Positions 9,984 through 18,677 of a stretch of 51,078 nucleotides of DNA are shown here, in pieces. The notes under the pieces are model-generated. The model did not search any database, was not told where the DNA came from, and saw only the letters and a list, made by a program, of their open reading frames with translations. Within the stretch, counting starts at the first letter, position 1. Each line of letters begins with the position of its first letter. The translations under genes were made by a program, and so were the position numbers. The DNA comes from an uncultured Opitutales bacterium (lineage in GTDB: Bacteria > Verrucomicrobiota > Verrucomicrobiia > Opitutales > Seribacteraceae), in contig CALKMX010000080.1 in NCBI GenBank assembly GCA_938091675.1, positions 1 through 51,078 of the forward strand, written 5' to 3'.

Positions 9984-10823
9984 TCAGCTGGATAGAGATC
10001 GCCTTTTTTCTGCAATAAAAATTACGAAAAATCCACCCAAGAGAAGGAAGATAGAATAAAATTGTCCGCGTGAAATTCCCATAATTAAAGAGGCATCTGG
10101 TTCCCGAAAAAATTCCCCCAATATTCTGGCTATGGCATAAGCAATCAGGAACTCTCCTCCTAACCTTCCCGGAGAGGTTTGGCATACATTTGATTTCCAA
10201 AACCTAAATTGAATGAATACGAAAACAAGAAACCCCTCGAGGAAAGCTGCATATAGTTGGGATGGATGCCTCGCAATTCCCTGAGCGAAATCAGGAGCTT
10301 TGGGAAATAATACTCCCCAAGGTACAGTCGTTGCCTTTCCCCATAATTCTCCATTTATAAAATTCGCCACCCTTCCAAACAAAAGCCCCGGAGGTACAAT
10401 AGTTGCGATCAGATCTGCAACTGGCCAAAAAGATTGGTGTGATTTCCGAGTATACCAAAAAGTAACCAGTATGACTCCAATAAAACCACCATGGCTCGCC
10501 ATACCTCCCTGCCAGACATAAAAAAGCATAAGTGGATCCTGGAAAAGTTCTTCAGTTCGGTAAAGCAAGGCGAACCCAATTCTACCTCCCAGCAAAACTC
10601 CCAGGATCTGAAAGGTCATGAGGTTTAGGATATGTTCCTTATCGTAGGGACTCCTTTTTTTTATGTAAGCCAAATATAACAAGTAATAAGCTGCCACAAA
10701 ACCAGCCAAATAAGAGAGTCCATACCACCTTATTCCTCCGGGGCCCCAGTCGCCCCAGGATTCGGGAAATTTCCAAAGAAAAGGGCTGAGGTTGTGTACC
10801 CATGTCGAAGATAGAATTTCCAT
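9984..10823 (-). CDS. lgt: Prolipoprotein diacylglyceryl transferase
   Basis: Inner-membrane enzyme that moves diacylglycerol from phosphatidylglycerol to the lipobox cysteine of prolipoproteins. The 279 residues form about seven TM helices. Family motifs are clear: GGMASHGG (essential His loop), GLLFGRVANFINGELWG (the Lgt signature, with the conserved Arg and Asn-Gly), and HPSQLYAA. It lies 3 bases after the CNNM/CBS gene and 106 bases before mreB. Two small lipoproteins encoded in this window (at 37606 and 46521) are plausible substrates. Confidence 0.97.
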   Translation of the reverse strand: MEILSSTWVHNLSPFLWKFPESWGDWGPGGIRWYGLSYLAGFVAAYYLLYLAYIKKRSPYDKEHILNLMTFQILGVLLGGRIGFALLYRTEELFQDPLMLFYVWQGGMASHGGFIGVILVTFWYTRKSHQSFWPVADLIATIVPPGLLFGRVANFINGELWGKATTVPWGVLFPKAPDFAQGIARHPSQLYAAFLEGFLVFVFIQFRFWKSNVCQTSPGRLGGEFLIAYAIARILGEFFREPDASLIMGISRGQFYSIFLLLGGFFVIFIAEKRRSLSS

Positions 10824-10826
10824 GGA

Positions 10827-11897
10827 TTAATGGGACGCGTCGAGTGGTTTGGTTGAGGACTTTGCAGATTGTACATCGTGTCTCCTCTTGGCCAATTCAC
10901 GCATATCTACAGCAAGATCGTCGTGTTCGAAAATCTCCTGCCCCAAAATACTCTCGATAATATCTTCCATTGCCAGCACCCCCGCAACGGAACCAAATTC
11001 GTCCACCGCAATAGATAATTGGGAATGTTCGGCAAGCAAAAGAAGGAGTGCTTTGTCCGCACTCACATTTTCAGGGACAAACAACGGGTGTAAAGCCAGG
11101 TCTTTAAGAATAATTTTAGATTTATCTTCCACCATGGCGTTGTGCAGGTCTCTTCTTCGGACAACCCCTGTAATGTGATCAATGTTATCGGAATAAACAG
11201 GTATCCGTGCAAAGGGGACATTGGGGTAAGTTTGAAATACTTTTTCAACTGTTAGGTTTTCATCCAATGCCAACATCACCGTTCTTGGAGTCATGATTTC
11301 ACGAACTTTAACCCCATCAAGCCTTAGGGCGTTGGTGACCCAATCACTTTCGTCCGAAGAAAGGGTCCCTTCTTTTGCACCTTTTCGGGCAAGCAAAATT
11401 ATCTCTTCTTCATCCTCCTCGTTTGATTTTTCTTTGGTTGGGACCACTGCCCTCATTGTAAATTTACAAATTTTAGAAACCGGAGACATTAAGAAACGGA
11501 CTAGCACAAGGGGAGGAACCAGAAAGCCAATCATGTCGGAACGATATATGACTGTGAGGTTTTTGGGTAGAATTTCAGAAAAGAACAAGATCCCCAAAGT
11601 CATTCCTCCCGCAAAAATGAGAATGGAGTTACTACCATCACCCAATGCCTTTTCGGCCAATCCTCCCGCCAAGGTAGCTCCCAGGGTGTTCGCGATAGTG
11701 TTTAAGCTGAGAATGGCTGAGCTTGTTTCATCAATTTCATTTCTGTACTTTTCGAAAAGCTTTCCTCTTTTAGGAGAAAGTTTTTTAAAATTTTCTATTT
11801 CTGCAGTGGTTACGCTTAAAACCATCGCTTCGAGCATCGAGCACAAAGCAGATACACCAATAGTTAAAACAACGGCGATAACTAACTGGCTAACCAT
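10827..11897 (-). CDS. CNNM (DUF21) and CBS-pair membrane protein, HlyC/CorC family
   Basis: Protein of 356 residues with an N-terminal DUF21/CNNM membrane domain (about 1-175, three to four TM segments, FFSEILPKN motif) and a cytoplasmic CBS pair (about 200-320; IMTPRTVMLALDE, ARIPVYSDNIDHITGVV, AGVLAMEDIIE). CNNM proteins transport or regulate Mg2+ or other divalent ions, the CBS pair sensing Mg-ATP. The C-terminal CorC_HlyC domain often found in longer relatives is missing; the protein ends in a short polar tail. It is transcribed divergently from gcvT and directly upstream of lgt. Confidence 0.88.
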   Translation of the reverse strand: MVSQLVIAVVLTIGVSALCSMLEAMVLSVTTAEIENFKKLSPKRGKLFEKYRNEIDETSSAILSLNTIANTLGATLAGGLAEKALGDGSNSILIFAGGMTLGILFFSEILPKNLTVIYRSDMIGFLVPPLVLVRFLMSPVSKICKFTMRAVVPTKEKSNEEDEEEIILLARKGAKEGTLSSDESDWVTNALRLDGVKVREIMTPRTVMLALDENLTVEKVFQTYPNVPFARIPVYSDNIDHITGVVRRRDLHNAMVEDKSKIILKDLALHPLFVPENVSADKALLLLLAEHSQLSIAVDEFGSVAGVLAMEDIIESILGQEIFEHDDLAVDMRELAKRRHDVQSAKSSTKPLDASH

Positions 11898-11917
11898 TAA
11901 ACAGGAAATCTTGTACT

Positions 11918-11946
11918 TTGACAGAGCAATGGCTCATCTCTTTATT
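11918..11946 (+). promoter_or_regulatory. Probable sigma-70-like promoter of gcvT
   Basis: A perfect TTGACA (11918-11923), a 17-base spacer, and TTTATT (11941-11946, 4 of 6 to TATAAT) lie in the divergent intergenic region. Transcription would start near 11953, about 32 bases before the gcvT ATG at 11985. Prediction from consensus only. Confidence 0.5.
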
Positions 11947-11984
11947 ACAAACAACTTATCCACCAACTTTGGCAAGCTCTGAAA

Positions 11985-13079
11985 ATGTCTGAACTAAAAA
12001 AACTCACGCTCCATGAGCATCACCTTTCACAGGGAGCTAAATTTACTCCCTTTGCGGGTTGGAATATGCCTGTTTCATATGGAAGCTCTTTGAGTGAACA
12101 CCTTCTTGTTCGCAACTCTGTTGGATTATTCGATGTATCTCACATGGGAGAAATCGAGGTGGCTGGAGCAGAAGCAGAAGATTTTCTTAATTTTGCATTA
12201 ACTAATGATTTAAAGAAGTGTGGCATCGGGCAGGCTCAGTATTCTATTTTATGTAATGAAGATGGGGGTACTTTGGATGACTTAATCGTTTATCGAAGGG
12301 AGCAAAACAAGTTTCTTCTTTGCGTAAATGCGTCCAATACATCCGAGGATTTTAAAGTTTTGTCTAACCGTGCTTCAGGATTTGATTGCGAATTAAAAAA
12401 CCTATCATCTTTTTGGGGACAACTTGCACTTCAGGGACCACAGGCAGAAGCTACTTTATCTAAAACTATTAATGAAAATCTCTCACAGCTATCCAAAATG
12501 CATTTTATTGAAGGTAGCTGGATGGGTTTTCACTCGATTATAGCTAGGACTGGTTACACCGGGGAAGATGGTTTTGAGATCTATTGTCCCGTTAACGAAG
12601 TAGGCAATTGGGCAAATGCCTTGGCAAGATTAAGTGTCCAATGGGTTGGTCTGGCAGCCCGTGATAGCCTGAGACTGGAAGCTGGGTTTCCTCTTTATGG
12701 ACATGAACTTTGCCCCGAGATTTCTCCAGTCCAGGCGGGATTATCTTGGGCAATTGGCTGGCATAAACTAAGGTTTTGCGGGCGTTCTGCTCTCTTAAAT
12801 GAAAAAGAAAACCAACCAATCAAGCGAATATTTTATTACCTTGCTAACGACCGGAGAATTCCCCGGGAGGGATGTCAAATTCTTGGTCCTGATGATGAGG
12901 TAGTCGGAAAAGTTCTATCCGGAGGTTTCTCACCTTTACATCAAAAGCCAATGGGCACTGGGCTCATCCAAAACAAGGGTATACAAAGTTCTGATGATCA
13001 AGGTTGGCATGCATTACTTCGCAATACTAAAATACCTCTTGTTCTAGGGAAACCGCCCCTGAAAAGACCTGTCGCTTAG
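11985..13079 (+). CDS. gcvT: Aminomethyltransferase, glycine cleavage T protein
   Basis: T protein of the glycine cleavage system; it transfers the aminomethyl carbon from H protein to tetrahydrofolate, releasing ammonia. Its 364 residues match the family length. The N-terminal LTLHEHHLSQGAKFTPFAGW and VGLFDVSHMGEIEVAG motifs, the ARTGYTGEDGFEIY motif and the LGLAARDSLRLEAG-like stretch (here VGLAARDSLRLEAG) identify it. It is alone on the plus strand; the gcvH and gcvP partners are not in this window. No strong ribosome binding site. Confidence 0.96.
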   Translation: MSELKKLTLHEHHLSQGAKFTPFAGWNMPVSYGSSLSEHLLVRNSVGLFDVSHMGEIEVAGAEAEDFLNFALTNDLKKCGIGQAQYSILCNEDGGTLDDLIVYRREQNKFLLCVNASNTSEDFKVLSNRASGFDCELKNLSSFWGQLALQGPQAEATLSKTINENLSQLSKMHFIEGSWMGFHSIIARTGYTGEDGFEIYCPVNEVGNWANALARLSVQWVGLAARDSLRLEAGFPLYGHELCPEISPVQAGLSWAIGWHKLRFCGRSALLNEKENQPIKRIFYYLANDRRIPREGCQILGPDDEVVGKVLSGGFSPLHQKPMGTGLIQNKGIQSSDDQGWHALLRNTKIPLVLGKPPLKRPVA

Positions 13080-13113
13080 CCTGACAATTTTGTACTTGGT
13101 ACGAATCTAGTAA

Positions 13114-13548
13114 CTATTTTGTGTCCTGGAAACCTTTTATGATTATATCAATCCCACTGAAGTTGGCGAAATTTAGATTTTCAATCATAACTTCTTCCAG
13201 AGTAACCTTCAATTGAGACCTAACTTCTTTAACTTTGCAATGGGGGTCTACTCGAAGTTTTACCTGTAACCTAATGAGCTTCGATCTTTGGGAAATTTTG
13301 GTGGTGGGCAGGTGTACTCCTGGAATATTTGCACAAGTCTTACGGACGAGTTCTCTTAATGCCTGAGGAGTAATATGTACTGTACCGTCGTCGTCAGAAA
13401 AAACCGTTACCAGTTCTGTCTTGGTTCGCTTGATGACCCACCAAGATAAACCCAGTAAAAATATTATAAGTAAGGAATAATAGAATAATGGGGCGGTTAG
13501 AGCCTCTTGGGGGTCAAGACTGAGATAGTCTTGAAAATCAGCAAACAT
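13114..13548 (-). CDS. AmaP-like membrane anchor, Asp23/Gls24-associated
   Basis: Protein of 144 residues with a hydrophobic helix at about 20-40 and then a soluble domain. The soluble part follows the pattern HITPQALRELVRKTC...PGVHLPTTKIS...LRLQVKLRVDP, which is a diverged alkaline-shock (Asp23) fold. In Firmicutes, AmaP anchors Asp23 at the membrane; the same role is inferred here from the adjacent Asp23-family gene 8 bases upstream. Last gene of the accB-accC-asp23 run. Its exact function in Gram-negatives is unknown. Confidence 0.7.
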   Translation of the reverse strand: MFADFQDYLSLDPQEALTAPLFYYSLLIIFLLGLSWWVIKRTKTELVTVFSDDDGTVHITPQALRELVRKTCANIPGVHLPTTKISQRSKLIRLQVKLRVDPHCKVKEVRSQLKVTLEEVMIENLNFANFSGIDIIIKGFQDTK

Positions 13549-13556
13549 AAGAAAAC

Positions 13557-14009
13557 TTAATCAGTATCCTGACTAGACCAAGTATCATCCTCGTCATCTT
13601 GGTCAAGGGACTCCTGTTTAATGTCGTCAATGACCACATCGATTACGGAAGCATGGTTACCTGTCATCGCAAGAATCTGATCACGAATGGCTTCCTGAAT
13701 TAGCCCCCCTGTTTTAGCAAGGTCTACCCCGAATCGTAAGACTACACGTACCTCAATTTTGTAGGTCCCGTCATCATTTTCACTTACTGAAACCCCGCGT
13801 TCTGACTCTTTTTTGGAAAAGAAATCTGTAAGTCCTTCAACTACTCCCGCCCCGCCTACATTTATAACGCCTTTGACAGATTGAGTTGCAAGTCGAACTA
13901 TTCCAGCAACTACGCTGTGGTTAATTCGTATAGTTCCCAGCGTACCACTCTCTTCAGAGAAGGTAGGAATACTTTCATCAGGTTCGGGATTAATTTTCTT
14001 TTTGGTCAT
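13557..14009 (-). CDS. Asp23/Gls24 family envelope stress protein
   Basis: Protein of 150 residues with the Asp23 core: GTIRINHSVVAGIVRLAT, then VKGVINVGG, then a VSENDDGTYKIEVRVVLRFG strand and a C-terminal acidic tail. Soluble. Asp23 proteins of Gram-positives form a membrane-associated scaffold with AmaP and respond to cell-wall stress. The gene sits between accC and the AmaP-like gene. A good Shine-Dalgarno (AGGAG, 14019-14023) overlaps the end of accC, which suggests coupled translation. Confidence 0.85.
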   Translation of the reverse strand: MTKKKINPEPDESIPTFSEESGTLGTIRINHSVVAGIVRLATQSVKGVINVGGAGVVEGLTDFFSKKESERGVSVSENDDGTYKIEVRVVLRFGVDLAKTGGLIQEAIRDQILAMTGNHASVIDVVIDDIKQESLDQDDEDDTWSSQDTD

Positions 14010-14021
14010 ATTTACACTCTC

Positions 14022-15395
14022 CTAGTGAGTTTTCTTAAAAACATCTTTGGGGGCTCTGGACAGAAACTCTGCCACATAAGATGTGGTAGCTTCGCCTTGG
14101 CGAAAGCCCGGATCAAGCACAATGGCTTTAAGGAATTCTATATTCGTATCGATACCGCGTATCAAGTACTCGCTTAATGCCCTGTACATCCTGTCCAACG
14201 CAATTTTACGGGTGCTTCCATAAGTGATAAGCTTGGCGATCATACTGTCATAGTAGGGAGACACCGTATAGCCACCATAAGCATGGGAGTCTACTCGAAC
14301 GCCATGACCCCCGGGTGCATAATACAGTCCAATAGTGCCAGGAGAGGGCGCGAACCCATTTGCAGGATTTTCAGCACAAATACGGCATTCGATAGCATGT
14401 TTGTTAAACGAAACTTCCTTTTGTGAAATGCTAAGTCGGTTACCCGATGCAATGTTTATTTGTTCTTTAATCAGATCAATGCCTGTAACCTCTTCAGTCA
14501 CCGCATGCTCAACCTGAATTCGCGTGTTCATTTCAATAAAGTAGAAATTGCCCGTTGAATCCACTAGAAACTCGATCGTTCCAGCATTAACATAATCAGC
14601 CGCCTGGGTTGCCTTTATGGCCGCTTTACCCATGCGTGCCCTTAAGTTTTTATCAAGAAAAGGGGAGGGTGCTTCCTCAATAACCTTTTGATGCCTTCTT
14701 TGTACTGAACAATCTCTTTCTCCCAGATGTATTACATTTCCGTGTTTATCTGCTAACACTTGAAATTCTATATGTCTAGGGTTCTCCAAGTATTTCTCAA
14801 CATAGAGAGCACCGTTACCAAATGCTTTGGTCGCCTCGAGGCGGGCAGATTGAAATTCCTTGGCAAAGCTTACTGCGTTGTGGGCAATCCTCATCCCTCG
14901 GCCACCTCCACCAGCAACAGCTTTAATTATAACGGGAAAGCCAATCTTCTGGGCAATTTTGATGGCATCTTTTTCATTCTCAATGGGACCATCACTTCCA
15001 GGAATAATGGGAACTCCAGCCTTGCTAACAGTCTCACGAGCCATGGCTTTGTCGCCCATTTTACCAATTGTTTCAGGTTTTGGACCAATGAAGTTGATAT
15101 TACAGGATGCACATTGCTCAGCAAATTCAGCATTTTCAGATAAAAATCCGTAACCAGGGTGAATTGCATCCACATCGGCTATTTCAGCAGCACTTAGAAT
15201 TCGGTCAGCACGGAGATAACTTTCGGCACCTGGTGCAGGACCGATACAGATTGCTTCATCGGCCAATTGGACATGTAGTGACTGTTCGTCTGCCTCCGAG
15301 TATACGGCAAGGGTTTGAATGCCAAGCTCACGGCATGCCCGGACAATTCTAAGAGCAATTTCTCCCCTGTTTGCGATGAGGATTTTACGAATCAT
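14022..15395 (-). CDS. accC: Biotin carboxylase subunit of acetyl-CoA carboxylase
   Basis: Carboxylates biotin on AccB using ATP and bicarbonate, the first step of fatty-acid synthesis. The 457 residues start with the diagnostic [18 protein letters not shown], followed by the ATP-grasp glycine loop ([13 protein letters not shown]), the [12 protein letters not shown] active-site stretch and the biotin carboxylase C-terminal domain. Length and motifs are fully normal. It begins 5 bases after the accB stop. The carboxyltransferase genes accA and accD are not in the window. Confidence 0.98.
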   Translation of the reverse strand: MIRKILIANRGEIALRIVRACRELGIQTLAVYSEADEQSLHVQLADEAICIGPAPGAESYLRADRILSAAEIADVDAIHPGYGFLSENAEFAEQCASCNINFIGPKPETIGKMGDKAMARETVSKAGVPIIPGSDGPIENEKDAIKIAQKIGFPVIIKAVAGGGGRGMRIAHNAVSFAKEFQSARLEATKAFGNGALYVEKYLENPRHIEFQVLADKHGNVIHLGERDCSVQRRHQKVIEEAPSPFLDKNLRARMGKAAIKATQAADYVNAGTIEFLVDSTGNFYFIEMNTRIQVEHAVTEEVTGIDLIKEQINIASGNRLSISQKEVSFNKHAIECRICAENPANGFAPSPGTIGLYYAPGGHGVRVDSHAYGGYTVSPYYDSMIAKLITYGSTRKIALDRMYRALSEYLIRGIDTNIEFLKAIVLDPGFRQGEATTSYVAEFLSRAPKDVFKKTH

Positions 15396-15400
15396 TTGGG

Positions 15401-15859
15401 CTATGCAGGACGAAACTTGAATAAGGGTTGGCCAAACTCAACGCTTACACCATCTTCGATCAAAGTCTCGATTATTTCACCTGAGAAATCTGATTGAATT
15501 TCGTTCATCACTTTCATTGCTTCAATGATACAAAGGGTGTCTCCTTTTTTCACTTTCTGTCCGACTTTAACAAATTCAGGGTCTTCAGGGGATGGACGAC
15601 GGTAAAAAGTCCCAACCATCGGAGAAGTAAATAATTTCGAATTATCATCTTCTTGTGCAGAAGCTTTGGGAGTCTCAGCTTGTACGGCAGGCGGAGCTGA
15701 GGTCATGGGCGGAGAATGCAAAACAACTTCTCTTGCGGGTGCTGCTCCGGAGCCTGGGCGGGCCATTCTTAATTTCAAGTCTTTTAGCTCGATCTCCAGT
15801 TCAGTGAGATCTGATTTCTGCATTATGGATACAATTCCTTTAAGTTCGCTTAAGTCCAA
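15401..15859 (-). CDS. accB: Biotin carboxyl carrier protein of acetyl-CoA carboxylase
   Basis: BCCP of 152 residues: an N-terminal helical region, a proline/alanine-rich linker (about 40-75), and the biotinyl domain with EAMK(116)[14 protein letters not shown]116 being the biotinylated lysine. The start is a TTG at 15859-15857 preceded at 8 bases by the strong Shine-Dalgarno GGGAGG; no ATG fits. It leads an operon with accC and the Asp23 pair. The BirA ligase that should biotinylate it is encoded about 9 kb upstream on the same strand. Confidence 0.97.
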   Translation of the reverse strand: MDLSELKGIVSIMQKSDLTELEIELKDLKLRMARPGSGAAPAREVVLHSPPMTSAPPAVQAETPKASAQEDDNSKLFTSPMVGTFYRRPSPEDPEFVKVGQKVKKGDTLCIIEAMKVMNEIQSDFSGEIIETLIEDGVSVEFGQPLFKFRPA

Positions 15860-15867
15860 TCTATGGT

Positions 15868-15873
15868 CCTCCC
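15868..15873 (-). promoter_or_regulatory. Shine-Dalgarno that sets the TTG start of accB
   Basis: The minus strand reads GGGAGG, 8 bases before TTG. It is one of the strongest ribosome binding sites in the window and the reason for choosing a non-ATG start. Confidence 0.75.
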
Positions 15874-15962
15874 TGTTTGAAGATTAACATTACTACTATC
15901 AAACCTGTTTTACATTTTCATGCAATGTTTGATTTGAATGATTTTTCTAAAAAACAAATTTT

Positions 15963-18662
15963 CTAAGGCTTCAGAAGGTTTGTACCTAAATGAATAGACC
16001 ATTCAGGATTATCCCAATTTCCTTGAATTTTCAGTTTGCTGAGTTTCGATAAAGGATCCGCCCAATTTATAATTTGCTTCAATACAGGAATACCTAGATT
16101 TCCAGCCAACTTGAAATCAGCCATAAGATCTACCTCTTGCTTTACCCAATTAACTTCTCCCTTTGCTTCAATTCTGGACACCGGGCCAGAAAGGATCGCT
16201 TGATCAAAAATCAAACGATCCTGTTCGAGAGCAAAAGGGGCTTCCAGGTTTGAAAAATAAAGAGCGTCTGAAGGTAGGGGGAAATTAAAAGACCCTAGCC
16301 GCTCTCTGATACCACCAAGAAAATGGATAGATCCAATATCGACATCATAAAAATGAATATTTCCAGTACCTTCATAAAACTTTATGTCAGAAGACGGACC
16401 TTCTGCAAAGATAGAAAGGTCAACTTTGCCACGAATCTCTTTGTTTTCATCATTCTGATCATTTAAAGAACTTGAATCTTGGGATGGGGTAATGTTTCCC
16501 AAAGGAGAAGATTTAGATAAATTGTTAAACAATTCATTACTTTCCGCATTTTTAAGATCCATGGAAAATGAGATCTGGTTGGATTGAGTAGATGTCTCAT
16601 AAAAATTTAGCTTTCCTTGGCCTGAAGCCATGCCAAATTCATCAAAATTTGCTTTGATGAGGCCCTCAGAACTAAAGATTTTCCCACGGGCGTAATCAAT
16701 GTTTATTCCAGAATAAGAAAATGGTTCAGCTGTGGAGACATCCAACTCGTACCAACTCTTATTTCCCTCGAGAATTCCAGATGCCGTATCTTTCATAATT
16801 TCTCCCTTGGCTTCACAATAAATTGAAGCGGCATTGAATTCACTTAACACCTCTTGAACTCTTTCCCCAAATACTTCATTTGCTTCGTTTATGGGGAGAT
16901 CCCCCTTGAGTGAAAAAGAAAAAAGGGTATCGCTTTTTTCGGATGTCCTTGGGAACGACAAACTACCATCGAGGGTGCCAAAATGGTGTTTGATCTTTTC
17001 TCCAAGTAAATCCGTAGATTGACCATTAACTGCTACCTTTATTTGCGAACTGATAAGGGGGAAATTTCTAAAAATTAAATCTTTTGTTTTAACCTGACCA
17101 ATGGTTACGGAATTACCAGCGGGCCCTGCCCATATTCCCTCAATGGAAAAATTGCCCCAAGGAATCTCATTTCCAAATGAAAAATCCTCCCAGAGCGGAG
17201 GCCACCAAACTCCTAACCAGTTGCTAATGTCAGGAGGATGGCAGGTGCCATTGATCAGAAAGCGGTAATTTAGAGGGTGCCAATATTGGTGATATGATCC
17301 AGAGACTTCACTTCTACCTAGTTTTCCATAGGCATGATTGATAAAAATCGATAGATCCGATAGCATTTCACCGGTGAAATAGAAATCACCAGGCGGTGTT
17401 TGAAGAACCGAAAACTTGCTGGCATTAAGAGAGAATTGAACTTTTGATTTTTTTGTTATGGGGGTCAGGTTTTCGAAGGCCTTAACATACAACCGTTCAC
17501 CATCTAGTATTTTTAATTCTCCTTGGGGCAATTGTGCTCGAAAATTATAATGGTTTGGGATCAATTCAATAAACCCATCCACATTCCATTCACTGTCATC
17601 TTTTATAACAGTCAGAGAAACATCTGAATGTTCAGTATCTGCAAATAAATAAGCCCTCCAAATGTTAAATTCTTTTGAGATTGATAAGCTAATTGGATGT
17701 AAATTCCCTGAAACTTTGCCAGATGCAGTAAGTTTTTGAAAAGTGAAATTAGTATGAGTAGAACGAAGATCAAATTTTTCTAAATCAACAGTTCCTTTCC
17801 CTTGAACAAAAGGAAAGGAGAAATCTAGTCCAATCCCCAAAGTATTAAGAACTAATTTTTCTGCTTTTGTTTGAAAACTAAAATTAATCAAAGGGACATT
17901 TGCCAAGTTTACTTGCCAATTTAATTCAGATAAAAAATTCTTAATGTCCGGGTCTGCTTTGTCATTTCTATAATTTTGAGAGATAAAAACTCTTCCATTA
18001 GTGCTATTTACTACACCTTGGAATTCGGTACTGAGAGGTGGCAGGGAGGTTGTCCATAAACTGATCTCATTTTTTGCAGAAACTAATGAATTAAAAAAAC
18101 TTTCATAATTAGGAGTAGAGCTTTTGGGGGCACTTAAGATATTCTCAAATATCTTGTTAATGTTCTGAAATTCAAGATTTAGGTCTGCCTGGACGTTACC
18201 ACTCTTAATAATTGCATGCAAAAATGAGGGGTGATCCATGTGATAATTTTTTAATGAAAAATCAAGAATTTCAAAATTTCCCACTTCTGTTTTATCTGGT
18301 AGAACTTTTACTTTTGAGAAATTCAATCCACTAAAAAAAGACAAATAATTATCTAATGGCCAAGTAGGCTTAATGGGAAGGGAAAGATCGTTGAATTCTA
18401 AAACAACCATTTCATTACTTCGAACTACTAAGGTTTTACATCCAATTCTTGAAATGCCGCGAATATAGGGTTGACCAATAGATACTTCAAAATTTTCGGG
18501 AAGAAATGAATTTATGGAAATCTCAGAGATTCTTGAAGGAAGAGAAAATTTTAACGTCCCTAAGGAAATGTAAAAAACTTGGGCGAGCAAGCACATGAAA
18601 AGAAATAACCGAACCTTATTTCTTGAAGGATACAGGGATAAGTAAGTACTTACAGGCTTCAT
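15963..18662 (-). CDS. Large AsmA/YhdP-like envelope protein
   Basis: Protein of 899 residues with one N-terminal TM (about 17-37) and otherwise a long, beta-rich periplasmic region without catalytic motifs. The N-terminal part (ISINSFLPENFEVSIGQPYIRG) resembles the start of AsmA-type proteins. The C-terminal 150 residues (GRERLGSFNFPL-like stretch, ISGPVSRIEAKGEVNW-like stretch, IQGNWDNPEWSIH) resemble the AsmA-like C-terminal domain. AsmA/TamB/YhdP proteins are thought to bridge the periplasm and carry phospholipids to the outer membrane. Here it ends a run with a GldAFG-type ABC transporter and a DUF4340 protein, 15 bases after the latter, so a shared envelope role is inferred. Family level only. 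Confidence 0.65.
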   Translation of the reverse strand: MKPVSTYLSLYPSRNKVRLFLFMCLLAQVFYISLGTLKFSLPSRISEISINSFLPENFEVSIGQPYIRGISRIGCKTLVVRSNEMVVLEFNDLSLPIKPTWPLDNYLSFFSGLNFSKVKVLPDKTEVGNFEILDFSLKNYHMDHPSFLHAIIKSGNVQADLNLEFQNINKIFENILSAPKSSTPNYESFFNSLVSAKNEISLWTTSLPPLSTEFQGVVNSTNGRVFISQNYRNDKADPDIKNFLSELNWQVNLANVPLINFSFQTKAEKLVLNTLGIGLDFSFPFVQGKGTVDLEKFDLRSTHTNFTFQKLTASGKVSGNLHPISLSISKEFNIWRAYLFADTEHSDVSLTVIKDDSEWNVDGFIELIPNHYNFRAQLPQGELKILDGERLYVKAFENLTPITKKSKVQFSLNASKFSVLQTPPGDFYFTGEMLSDLSIFINHAYGKLGRSEVSGSYHQYWHPLNYRFLINGTCHPPDISNWLGVWWPPLWEDFSFGNEIPWGNFSIEGIWAGPAGNSVTIGQVKTKDLIFRNFPLISSQIKVAVNGQSTDLLGEKIKHHFGTLDGSLSFPRTSEKSDTLFSFSLKGDLPINEANEVFGERVQEVLSEFNAASIYCEAKGEIMKDTASGILEGNKSWYELDVSTAEPFSYSGINIDYARGKIFSSEGLIKANFDEFGMASGQGKLNFYETSTQSNQISFSMDLKNAESNELFNNLSKSSPLGNITPSQDSSSLNDQNDENKEIRGKVDLSIFAEGPSSDIKFYEGTGNIHFYDVDIGSIHFLGGIRERLGSFNFPLPSDALYFSNLEAPFALEQDRLIFDQAILSGPVSRIEAKGEVNWVKQEVDLMADFKLAGNLGIPVLKQIINWADPLSKLSKLKIQGNWDNPEWSIHLGTNLLKP

Positions 18663-18677
18663 TGAGAAGCAGACATG

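Noticed and set aside
11293-11982. 229-residue ORF antisense to the CNNM/CBS gene
   Set aside because: It is Ser/Arg/Ile-rich, as expected from the antisense of a membrane protein, and covers a clear real gene.
13080-13113. Possible bidirectional terminator between gcvT and the AmaP-like gene
   Set aside because: Only a tiny GTAC...GTAC dyad with no usable stem or T-run.
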